Shown: positions 1-5,066 of the stretch, one piece after another | How the letters are laid out: each line of letters begins with the position of its first letter | Position numbering within the stretch: the stretch's first letter is position 1 | Assembly: GCA_003105285.1 (NCBI GenBank) | Contig: PQAN01000412.1 | Location: forward strand, 1 to 5,565 | Length of the DNA stretch: 5,565 nt | Reading direction: 5' to 3' | DNA from: Methylocystaceae bacterium | GTDB lineage: Bacteria; Pseudomonadota; Alphaproteobacteria; Rhizobiales; Beijerinckiaceae | Position numbers and translations under genes: made by a program | Notes under the pieces: generated by a model | What the model was told of the DNA's origin: nothing | The model's database searches: none | Seen by the model: the letters and a program-made list of their open reading frames with translations, nothing else

Positions 1-40
1 CCTCGATCGTCTGCCCTCGGGCGAGCCGGCCCTCCTCCAT
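1..40 (-). CDS. Start of a downstream gene, possibly pcm (partial)
   Basis: A reading frame opens with ATG at 40-38 and continues to the window edge, giving 13 residues (MEEGRLARGQTIE). A ribosome binding site, GAGGA, overlaps the surE stop codon and lies six to seven bases before this ATG. The gap to surE is nine bases, so the two are very likely co-transcribed and may be translationally coupled. In many alphaproteobacteria and gammaproteobacteria the gene after surE is pcm, protein-L-isoaspartate O-methyltransferase, which repairs damaged aspartyl residues in aged proteins. That identity is inferred from gene order only: the visible residues carry no diagnostic motif, because the methyltransferase motifs would lie outside the window. 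That a gene starts here is fairly secure; its name is not. Confidence 0.5.
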   Translation of the reverse strand, partial: MEEGRLARGQTIE

Positions 41-49
41 GTCGCGTCC

Positions 50-814
50 TCACTCGAAGGCGGCGGCGAGCCGCGTCAGCGTCGGGTGATCGGTGAAGTC
101 GAGGCGCAGCGGCGTCACCGAAATCTTGTTGGCGTCCACGGCCTCGAGATCGGTTCCCGCTCCCGGCGTGAAATTGCCGCGCTGGAAGGATATCCAATAA
201 TAGGGAATGCCGCGACCGTCCTTGCGATCCTCGATGCGCATGAGGTCGTTGCTGCGCTGGCCCTGCACGGTGACGGCGAGCCCGCGCACCTCGCCCGGCG
301 GGCAATTGGGGAAATTGACGTTCATCAGCACGCCCGGCGGAATGCCGGCGTCGACGAGCTTGCGGATCGTCGCGGCGGCGTGCGCCTCTGCGCAGCTCCA
401 ATGAATGTGCTGGCGGCCCGCGAAGAAATCATAGACCTGCGACAGAGCGATCGACGGAATGCCGAGGATCGTCCCTTCCATCGCGCCGGCGATCGTGCCG
501 GAGTAGCTCACATCCTCGGCGAGATTCTGGCCGGAGTTGACGCCGGAGAGAATGAGGTCCGGCGGACGGTCGGCGAGAATCTTGCGCACGGCCATGATGA
601 CGCAATCGGTCGGCGTTCCCTTGAGCGCGAAATGGCGCGAGGAAATCTCGCGCAGCCGCAAGGGGTCGTTGAGGGACAGCGAATGGGCGACGCCCGACTG
701 CTCGCTCTCCGGCGCAACGACGAAAATATCGTCGGTCAACGTCCGTGCGACGCGTTCCGCGACCGCGAGGCCGGGAGCGTGAATGCCGTCGTCATTGGTG
801 ATGAGAATGCGCAT
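50..814 (-). CDS. surE: 5'/3'-nucleotidase SurE
   Basis: SurE is a metal-dependent phosphatase that dephosphorylates nucleoside 5'- and 3'-monophosphates and acts in the cytoplasm. The 254-residue product has the family's usual length. It opens with the hallmark MRILITNDDGIHAPG, where Asp8 and Asp9 are metal ligands. Ser40 in SEQSGVAHS and Asn93 in SGVNSGQN match the other two ligand positions known from E. coli SurE (Ser39 and Asn92). The block DVSYSGTIAGAMEG around residues 101-114 is also typical. The frame is open back to an ATG at 874, but the start at 814 is chosen because the family begins at MRIL and the extra 20 residues are encoded partly by an intergenic palindrome. No clear Shine-Dalgarno sequence precedes this ATG. 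A gene opens nine bases downstream. Confidence 0.97.
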   Translation of the reverse strand: MRILITNDDGIHAPGLAVAERVARTLTDDIFVVAPESEQSGVAHSLSLNDPLRLREISSRHFALKGTPTDCVIMAVRKILADRPPDLILSGVNSGQNLAEDVSYSGTIAGAMEGTILGIPSIALSQVYDFFAGRQHIHWSCAEAHAAATIRKLVDAGIPPGVLMNVNFPNCPPGEVRGLAVTVQGQRSNDLMRIEDRKDGRGIPYYWISFQRGNFTPGAGTDLEAVDANKISVTPLRLDFTDHPTLTRLAAAFE

Positions 815-861
815 GAAGCTGCTTTGATGCCGATCGTTAGCGTCCCCAGAGCGATCGGGCG

Positions 862-920
862 AAGGCTTCCTCATCCTGAGGAGCCCGCGAAGCGGGCGTC
901 TCGAAGGATGAGGAAGCCTT
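862..920 (+). repeat. Palindromic element, family B copy 1 (surE leader)
   Basis: The arms 862-877 and 905-920 are perfect 16-base reverse complements. Inside them sits a second stem, GCCCGC (883-888) and GCGGGC (892-897), closed by a GAA triloop. The unpaired segment GTCTCGAAG (898-906, partly entering the arm) breaks the symmetry and gives the element a direction. It lies 47 bases upstream of the surE ATG, so a surE transcript coming from serS would carry it. No run of T follows on either strand, so it does not look like an intrinsic terminator. A copy in the opposite orientation lies 18 bases away. Confidence 0.85.
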
Positions 921-938
921 CATTTCCGTCATCTGGAG

Positions 939-993
939 CTTCCTCTCGTGCTTCGAGACGGCCCCTTCGGGGCCTCCTCGGCATGAGGGGAAG
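939..993 (-). repeat. Palindromic element, family B copy 2
   Basis: This is the inverted partner of the element at 862-920. The arms 939-951 and 981-993 match at 11 of 13 positions, and the two differences are T-G wobbles when read on the plus strand. The inner stem is GGCCCC (960-965), loop TTC, GGGGCC (969-974). Read on the minus strand it has the same plan as copy 1: outer arm, GAA-looped inner stem, then the identical GTCTCGAAG (complement of 951-959). It begins 44 bases after the serS stop codon. With copy 1 it occupies most of the 223-base serS-surE gap, where I see no additional gene. Confidence 0.8.
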
Positions 994-1037
994 AACTGTT
1001 GGTCCTCCACCTGATTGCCCTCGAGAGTCACGCACGC

Positions 1038-2384
1038 CTACCCCGCCGACGCGATTCGCTCCAGCCCGCCCATATAGGGGCGAAGAATTTTCGGCACTGT
1101 GACGGAGCCGTCCTCCTCCTGATAATTCTCCAGCACCGCGACCAGCGCCCGCCCCACCGCGACGCCGGAGCCATTGAGCGTGTGGACGAAGCGCGTCGCT
1201 TTTCCCTCCGAGGGCCGATAGCGCGCATTCATGCGCCGCGCTTGAAAATCGCCGCAGACCGAGCAGGAGGAAATCTCGCGATATTTCCCCTGCCCCGGCA
1301 ACCAGACCTCGAGATCGTAGGTCTTCTGCGAGGCGAAACCCATGTCGCCTGTGCAGAGCGTGACCTTGCGATAGGGCAGCTCGAGCAATTGCAGCACTTT
1401 TTCCGCCGCCCCGGTCATGCGCTCATGCTCGTCGAGCGATTGCTCCGGCGTGGTGATGGAGACGAGTTCGACCTTGTAGAACTGATGCTGGCGAATCATG
1501 CCGCGCGTGTCGCGACCGGCCGCGCCGGCCTCGGCGCGGAAGCAGTAGGTGCCGGCGGTGAAGCGCAGGGGCAATTGCGATTCGTCGAGGATGCTTTCGC
1601 GCACGAGATTGGTGAGCGGCACTTCGGCGGTGGGGATGAGCCAATGATCGTTCGTCGGCGGTGGGCCTTCGGCAGTCGCAGAATCCGACTGCCCATTGCC
1701 GACCTGCCGACCTGCCGACACTGAAAACTGGTCCTCCCGAAACTTCGGCAATTGCGCCGTGCCGAACATCGCGTCGTCGCGCACGAGCAGCGGCGGGCTC
1801 ACTTCCGTATAGCCATGCTCGCCCGTATGCAGATCGAGCATGAATTGCGCCAGCGCGCGCTCGAGGCGCGCGAGGCCGCCCTTGTTCACGACGAAGCGCG
1901 CGCCCGAAATTTTCGCGGCCGCTTCGAAATCCATCAGCTTCAAGCCTTCGCCGATGTCGAAATGCTCCTTCGGCGGATAGTTGAACTGGCGCGGCTCGCC
2001 CCAGCGCGCGGCCTCGACATTGTCGTCCTCGTCCTTGCCGACGGGCACGCTCTCCAAGGGCGTATTGGGAATTTCCGAAAGCGTCGTGTCGAGCGCGGCG
2101 CTCGCCTCGCGCTCTTTCTGCTCGAGCTTCGGAAAATCGTCCTTCAGCCGCGCGACTTCGGCCTTCAACTCCTCAGCGCGCAGATGATCCTTCTCGCGCA
2201 GAGCGAGGCCGATCTCCTTGGAGGCCGAGTTGCGCCGCTCCTGCACCGCCTGCAACTGCGCGATCGCCGCGCGGCGCGCATCGTCCAGCGCGAGCAGTCT
2301 GTGCGAAAGCGGCCCGAGCCCGCGCCGTCTGCGGCCCTCGTCGAAACTTTCCACGTTATCGCGAATCCATTTGATGTCGTACAT
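1038..2384 (-). CDS. serS: Seryl-tRNA synthetase (serine--tRNA ligase)
   Basis: This class II aminoacyl-tRNA synthetase charges tRNA-Ser, and also tRNA-Sec where present, with serine in the cytoplasm. The 448-residue product starts with the typical MYDIKWIRDN. Residues about 28-105 form the long antiparallel coiled-coil arm that grips the tRNA variable loop. The catalytic core follows: motif 1 region EVSPPLLV (194-201), the TAEVPLTN serine pocket (252-259), motif 2 with FRAEAGAAGRDTRG (282-295) and QHQFYKVE (299-306), and motif 3 LNGSGVAVGRALVAVLENYQ (403-422). The usual length is about 425-430. The excess is explained by a Gly/Ser/Gln-rich insert at residues about 222-241, between FREDQF and HWLIPTAEV, which coincides with a DNA palindrome and tandem repeat. 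All catalytic motifs are intact, so the enzyme should be functional. The ribosome binding site is weak (GCGGGT). Confidence 0.98.
   Translation of the reverse strand: MYDIKWIRDNVESFDEGRRRRGLGPLSHRLLALDDARRAAIAQLQAVQERRNSASKEIGLALREKDHLRAEELKAEVARLKDDFPKLEQKEREASAALDTTLSEIPNTPLESVPVGKDEDDNVEAARWGEPRQFNYPPKEHFDIGEGLKLMDFEAAAKISGARFVVNKGGLARLERALAQFMLDLHTGEHGYTEVSPPLLVRDDAMFGTAQLPKFREDQFSVSAGRQVGNGQSDSATAEGPPPTNDHWLIPTAEVPLTNLVRESILDESQLPLRFTAGTYCFRAEAGAAGRDTRGMIRQHQFYKVELVSITTPEQSLDEHERMTGAAEKVLQLLELPYRKVTLCTGDMGFASQKTYDLEVWLPGQGKYREISSCSVCGDFQARRMNARYRPSEGKATRFVHTLNGSGVAVGRALVAVLENYQEEDGSVTVPKILRPYMGGLERIASAG
1671..1720 (-). repeat. Palindrome plus tandem repeat inside serS
   Basis: Within the serS reading frame, GGCAGTCG (1671-1678) and CGACTGCC (1686-1693) form a perfect 8-base inverted repeat around a seven-base loop. 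Three consecutive 8-base units follow: TGCCGACC at 1697-1704, the same at 1705-1712, and TGCCGACA at 1713-1720. The units resemble the second palindrome arm, suggesting local duplication. Three units of eight bases total 24, so the reading frame is preserved. The encoded residues (about 222-241) replace the normally short and variable linker before the serine-binding segment. The boundaries are estimated from comparison with SerS sequences as I remember them. Confidence 0.65.
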
Positions 2385-2402
2385 GAAACTACCCGCCGCT
2401 CT

Positions 2403-2455
2403 CCTTCTCCCACTCGCGGGAGAAGGCGGCCCCGCGAAGCGGGGTCGGATGAGGG
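2403..2455 (+). repeat. Palindromic element, family A copy 1 (serS leader)
   Basis: Two adjacent hairpins make up this element. The first is CCTTCTCCC (2403-2411), a six-base loop, and GGGAGAAGG (2418-2426). The second is CCCCGC (2430-2435), triloop GAA, and GCGGGG (2439-2444). A tail GGATGAGGG (2447-2455) follows. It ends 18 bases before the serS ATG, so it forms part of the serS leader. This pattern is familiar as a dispersed intergenic repeat in rhizobial genomes; that statement rests on general recollection. Confidence 0.85.
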
Positions 2456-2486
2456 AAAACCATGCGACAGCGGCGGCGGCCGAGAA

Positions 2487-2538
2487 CCCTCATCCGTCGC
2501 GCATTCGCGCGCCACCTTCTCCCGCAGGCGGGAGAAGG
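2487..2538 (-). repeat. Palindromic element, family A copy 2 (after tatC)
   Basis: This is the inverted partner of the element at 2403-2455. It opens with CCCTCATCC (2487-2495), the exact complement of the tail of copy 1. It continues with a stem CGCGC (2498-2502) and GCGCG (2507-2511), and ends with CCTTCTCCC (2515-2523) and GGGAGAAGG (2530-2538). It begins two bases after the tatC stop codon on the transcribed strand. The pair is separated by 31 bases, and together they fill nearly all of the tatC-serS gap. A stem directly behind a stop codon could protect the tat message from 3' exonucleases, but there is no T tract for intrinsic termination. Confidence 0.85.
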
Positions 2539-2540
2539 GG

Positions 2541-3323
2541 TCAAGCCGTCGTCGACTCTCCCGTCTCCAAAGCCCTTTTCTTTTCGATCCAACGCACGGA
2601 ATAGATCGACGCCTCATAGAGAGCCAGTCCCGGCAGGGCGAGGGCGAGTTGGCTGAAGACGTCGGGCGGAGTCAAAATCGCGGCGACGATGAAGACGAGG
2701 ACGATCGCATAGCGACGCTTCTCGACGAGAAATTTCGACGACACGACGCCGACCTGTCCGAGCAGCGTCAGCGCCACCGGAAGTTGGAAGACGATGCCGA
2801 AGGCGAGCACCAGCGTCATGATGAGCGAGAGATATTCCGACACGCGCGGCAGCAGTTCGATCTGCGCCTTGCCCGGCTCGTTCGCCTGCTGCATGGAGAT
2901 GAAGAAATGCAGCAAATTCGGCATGACGAGGAAATAGACGACCAGCGCGCCGAGCGCGAAGAACACCGGCGTCGCGATGAGATAGGGCCGGAAGGCGTTG
3001 CGTTCGTGCCGGTAGAGCCCTGGCGCGACGAAGGCGTAGAGCTGGCCGAACACGATCGGGCAGGAAACGAAAGCCGCCGCGAACATGGCGACCTTGATCT
3101 GCGTGAAGAAATATTCCTGCGGAGCGGTATAGATGAGCTTCGCCTCCGGCCCCGCCGCATGCGTGTAGGGGACGACGAGCAGATTATAGATGTCCTTGGC
3201 GAAGAAGAAGGAGATGACGAAGGCCGCGAGAAAGGCCAGCAGCGCGCGGATGAGCCGTTCGCGCAACTCCATCAGATGTTCGATGAGCGGCGCCTTCGTC
3301 GCCTCGATGTCGGCGTCGGTCAT
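2541..3323 (-). CDS. tatC: Twin-arginine translocase subunit TatC
   Basis: TatC is the polytopic inner-membrane protein that, with TatB, recognises the twin-arginine signal peptide of folded export substrates. The 260-residue product has six predicted membrane segments, roughly at residues 25-43, 75-98, 114-136, 164-186, 204-218 and 222-240. Family motifs are clear: PLIEHLMELRERL (12-24, Glu19 equivalent to E. coli Glu15), FVAPGLYRHERN (98-109, with Phe98 and Glu107 equivalent to Phe94 and Glu103), and ILTPPDVFSQ (216-225, with Asp221 equivalent to Asp211). The position of E. coli Glu170 is Gln180 here, in FGIVFQLPVA; I recall FQLP as common in alphaproteobacterial TatC, so this is probably lineage-typical. 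The ATG overlaps the tatB stop codon as ATGA, implying translational coupling. The stop codon abuts a palindromic repeat. Confidence 0.98.
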   Translation of the reverse strand: MTDADIEATKAPLIEHLMELRERLIRALLAFLAAFVISFFFAKDIYNLLVVPYTHAAGPEAKLIYTAPQEYFFTQIKVAMFAAAFVSCPIVFGQLYAFVAPGLYRHERNAFRPYLIATPVFFALGALVVYFLVMPNLLHFFISMQQANEPGKAQIELLPRVSEYLSLIMTLVLAFGIVFQLPVALTLLGQVGVVSSKFLVEKRRYAIVLVFIVAAILTPPDVFSQLALALPGLALYEASIYSVRWIEKKRALETGESTTA

Positions 3324-3727
3324 TTGCCGAGGTCCTGCTTCGGCCCCTCTGCAGGCGGCTCATGGTCGGCTTCCGGAAGAGGTCCGTCCAGCGCGGGCGG
3401 CGCGCTCTTCGTCGTCTCGGCGGCGCCCTCCCTCTCCTCGATCATTTCGGTGAGTTGCTTGCGGACGTCGGTTAGAGGATCGAAGGCCGCGTCCTTCACG
3501 CCCGCGAAAGCCGAATCGACCTCGCTCTTCAGATCCTTCTGAAGATCGTGCAGCTCCGCCTCGCGCATCGCCTCCATGAACTGGCCCTGGAACTCGGCGG
3601 CCATGCGGCGCATCCGGCCGGTCATCTGCCCGACCTGCCGCAGCACGCGCGGCAAATCCTTGGACGGAATCGCGATGAGCGCGACGATGCCGATGACGAT
3701 GAGCTTACCGGCGTCGAGATCGAACAT
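3320..3727 (-). CDS. tatB: Twin-arginine translocase subunit TatB
   Basis: TatB pairs with TatC to form the receptor for twin-arginine signal peptides at the inner membrane. The 135-residue product starts MFDLDAGKLIVIGIVALIAI, a short N-terminal membrane helix. An amphipathic helix follows from about residue 23 to 70, including KDLPRVLRQVGQMTGRMRRM and the alphaproteobacterial block EFQGQFMEAMREAE (45-58). The C-terminal third is acidic and proline-rich, as is usual. Two positions are odd: residue 8 is Lys where TatB normally has Glu, and residues 21-22 are Pro-Ser where a Gly-Pro hinge is expected before KDLP. The position between tatA and tatC and the EFQGQF block support TatB over a second TatA. 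The gap to tatA is 29 bases, the stop codon overlaps the tatC start, and the ribosome binding site is weak (TAGG). Confidence 0.95.
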   Translation of the reverse strand: MFDLDAGKLIVIGIVALIAIPSKDLPRVLRQVGQMTGRMRRMAAEFQGQFMEAMREAELHDLQKDLKSEVDSAFAGVKDAAFDPLTDVRKQLTEMIEEREGAAETTKSAPPALDGPLPEADHEPPAEGPKQDLGK

Positions 3728-3756
3728 GCGGGAAACCTACGCGAGGCGCGGTGAAA

Positions 3757-4017
3757 TCACGCCTTTTTGGCGTCGACCGGTTTGTCGGCGTGAGCTGGAG
3801 CCTCGTGAGCCTGGCTCGCGAGCGGCTGATGCGCCAACGTCTTTTGCGCCTCCTCGGCGGCGGCTTTCGCCTCGTCGTCCTCGGAGAGGCCCTTCTTGAA
3901 CGCCTTGATGCCCTTGGCGACGTCGCCCATCACGTCGGAAATCTTGAATTTGCCGCCGAACAGGATGAACGCCACGCCGCCGACGATGATCCAGTGCCAG
4001 ATCGACAGACCGCCCAT
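3757..4017 (-). CDS. tatA: Twin-arginine translocase subunit TatA
   Basis: TatA is the abundant single-span inner-membrane protein that assembles on the substrate-loaded TatBC complex to allow passage of folded proteins. The 86-residue product is of normal size. MGGLSIWHWIIVGGVAFILFGG contains the short N-terminal membrane helix, with polar His8 at the usual polar position and the Phe20-Gly21 hinge. The amphipathic helix carries the family signature MGDVAKGIKAFKKG (30-43), followed by a flexible charged tail rich in Ala, Glu, His and Lys. The start at 4017 is preferred over an in-frame TTG at 4032 because GGAGG lies eight bases before the ATG and the family starts at MG. It heads tatABC, with a possible own promoter upstream. 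A short inverted repeat (3759-3763 and 3769-3773) overlaps the stop codon. Confidence 0.97.
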   Translation of the reverse strand: MGGLSIWHWIIVGGVAFILFGGKFKISDVMGDVAKGIKAFKKGLSEDDEAKAAAEEAQKTLAHQPLASQAHEAPAHADKPVDAKKA

Positions 4018-4025
4018 GGCGTAAA

Positions 4026-4030
4026 CCTCC
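4026..4030 (-). promoter_or_regulatory. Ribosome binding site of tatA
   Basis: GGAGG is followed by eight bases and then the ATG at 4017-4015. It is the strongest Shine-Dalgarno match in the tat cluster, fitting the higher TatA than TatB or TatC levels known from other bacteria. It also rules out the in-frame TTG at 4032, which would overlap it. Confidence 0.8.
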
Positions 4031-4074
4031 AACTTGTGCTCGAAAGGCCGTCGAACCGGCCGAAACTGTCCCGG

Positions 4075-4103
4075 AACCTAGGACGCCGGCCACGCAAAAA
4101 CAA
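4075..4103 (-). promoter_or_regulatory. Possible sigma-70-type promoter for tatABC
   Basis: On the minus strand TTGTTT (4103-4098) is separated by exactly 17 bases from TAGGTT (4080-4075). The -35 half begins with the conserved TTG, and the -10 half keeps T, A and the final T of TATAAT. This would give a leader of about 50 bases ahead of the tatA ATG. The match is modest, and no experimental data support it. Confidence 0.3.
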
Positions 4104-4156
4104 GGCGAATAGAGGAAAAGCGTAAAGCGTTTCGGGGCGGCGAACGCTCCCCGCTC

Positions 4157-4205
4157 GCCCTCAGCCCGACGAGCGCCTGAAAGGCGCGTCTCGAAGGGCG
4201 AGGGC
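4157..4205 (+). repeat. Palindromic element, family B copy 3
   Basis: The outer arms GCCCTCAGCCC (4157-4167) and GGGCGAGGGC (4196-4205) are complementary apart from one bulged base. The inner stem is GCGCCT (4173-4178), loop GAA, AGGCGC (4182-4187), followed by the invariant GTCTCGAAG (4188-4196). Inner stem bases differ from the other copies, yet pairing is kept, so the base changes are compensatory. It lies in the 275-base gap between scpB and tatA, where I find no gene. Confidence 0.8.
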
Positions 4206-4234
4206 AAAGGCGCGCCGATAGCATTGCGGCTCCG

Positions 4235-4270
4235 CGTCCTTCGAGACGCCCACTTCGCGGGCTCAGGACG
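4235..4270 (-). repeat. Palindromic element, family B copy 4
   Basis: This is the inverted partner of copy 3, 29 bases away. The outer arms are CGTCCT (4235-4240) and AGGACG (4265-4270). The inner stem is GCCCAC (4248-4253), loop TTC, GCGGGC (4257-4262), with one mismatch that becomes a G-U wobble in minus-strand RNA. The complement of 4239-4247 is again GTCTCGAAG. On the transcribed strand it starts 22 bases after the scpB stop codon. Confidence 0.75.
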
Positions 4271-4292
4271 AGGATTCTGGACCAGAAGATAT

Positions 4293-5042
4293 CTACTCCT
4301 CTTCTCCGCCTTCCGGCTCCTCCGCCTGCTCGGGTTCGTCCAGGAACTCGAGCTCCAGCGCATTCGCCTCTTCCGCCTCCAGCGGCTCCTCGTCGTCCTT
4401 GAGCGTGGCGTCGTCGGAGGGCTGCGGCACGCCGAAGCCCTTGGGCAGGCGGCCCTCGAACAGCCCCGCCCCCTTCAATTCCTCGAGGCCCGGCAGATCG
4501 CCGATCTGCTCGAGGCCGAAATGCATGAGGAAGGCGTCCGTGGTGCCATAGGTGATCGGCCGGCCGGGCGCGCGGCGCCGGCCGCGCAGGCGGATCCAGC
4601 CGGTCTCGAGCAGCACGTCGAGCGTGCCCTTGGAAATGGCGACGCCGCGGATGTCCTCGATCTCGGCGCGCGTCACCGGCTGGTGATAGGCGACGATGGC
4701 GAGCGTCTCCAATGCGGCGCGCGACAGCTTCTTCTGCTCGACCTGCTCGCGGGCGAGCACCCAGCCGAGGTCGGCCGCGGTGCGGAAGAACCATTTGCGC
4801 CCCGCCCGCGTCAGATGGACGCCGCGCTGGGCGTAATCCTCCCGCAGCCGCTGCAGGACGGCCTGCGTGTCGGCTCCGTCCGGCAGGCGGCGGGCGATCT
4901 CCGCTTCGTCCAGCGGCTCGCTCGCGGCGAACAGCAGCGCCTCGGCGATGCGGGCGGCCTCGCGCAACGCGGCCTCCTCTCTCGCCGACGCCGCCTCGTC
5001 GCGCTCCTCGAACAGATCGATGGGTCGTGCGGCTTGCGCCAA
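4293..5042 (-). CDS. scpB: Condensin subunit ScpB
   Basis: ScpB binds ScpA as a dimer and, with SMC, forms the bacterial condensin that compacts and separates chromosomes. From the chosen TTG start the product has 249 residues. The first winged-helix domain includes RIAEALLFAASEPLDEAEIA (31-50) and GVHLTRAGRKWFFRT (74-88). The second includes LSRAALETLAIVAYHQPVTR (106-125), the signature AEIEDIRGVAISKGT (126-140) and a LLETGWI strand (144-150), followed by GRPITYGTTDAFLMHFGL. The last 40 residues are strongly acidic (repeated Glu and Asp) and probably disordered. The frame is open back to 5279, but that part runs antiparallel to nothing and overlaps scpA in another frame. TTG at 5042 has AAGGAG six bases ahead; GTG at 5060 is the alternative. 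The gap to scpA is 32 bases. Confidence 0.95.
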   Translation of the reverse strand: MAQAARPIDLFEERDEAASAREEAALREAARIAEALLFAASEPLDEAEIARRLPDGADTQAVLQRLREDYAQRGVHLTRAGRKWFFRTAADLGWVLAREQVEQKKLSRAALETLAIVAYHQPVTRAEIEDIRGVAISKGTLDVLLETGWIRLRGRRRAPGRPITYGTTDAFLMHFGLEQIGDLPGLEELKGAGLFEGRLPKGFGVPQPSDDATLKDDEEPLEAEEANALELEFLDEPEQAEEPEGGEEE

Positions 5043-5048
5043 AATCTT

Positions 5049-5054
5049 CTCCTT
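5049..5054 (-). promoter_or_regulatory. Ribosome binding site deciding the scpB start
   Basis: AAGGAG lies six bases before TTG 5042-5040, an ideal distance. The alternative GTG at 5060-5058 has no recognisable Shine-Dalgarno sequence and would place this motif inside the coding region. No in-frame ATG exists near either site. Confidence 0.6.
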
Positions 5055-5066
5055 CCCCACTGGACA

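Noticed and set aside
815..874. Start of surE at the ATG at 874
   Set aside because: The family begins at MRIL; the added residues are encoded by leader sequence and one palindrome arm.
862..993. CRISPR-like repeats or a riboswitch between serS and surE
   Set aside because: There are only two copies, in opposite orientation and each palindromic, with no regular spacers. No known riboswitch core is recognisable, and surE is not a usual riboswitch target.
86..1102. A 338-codon open frame on the plus strand opposite surE and the serS end
   Set aside because: It is antisense to surE, passes through both intergenic palindromes, and has the same Arg- and Ala-rich composition of a shadow frame.
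2403..2538. Intrinsic terminator after tatC
   Set aside because: The stems are strong, but no run of T follows on the transcribed strand. The matching inverted copy and its resemblance to dispersed repeats fit a repeat element better.
1752..3542. A 596-codon open frame on the plus strand opposite serS, tatC and tatB
   Set aside because: It runs antisense through three well-identified genes and two repeat-filled gap segments, is dominated by Arg, Glu, His and Asp, and resembles no protein I know. Long antisense frames are expected at this GC content.
3320..3727. Second TatA instead of TatB
   Set aside because: Despite the missing Glu8 and Gly-Pro, the 135-residue length, the EFQGQFMEAMREAE block, the long acidic tail and the tatA-B-C order support TatB.
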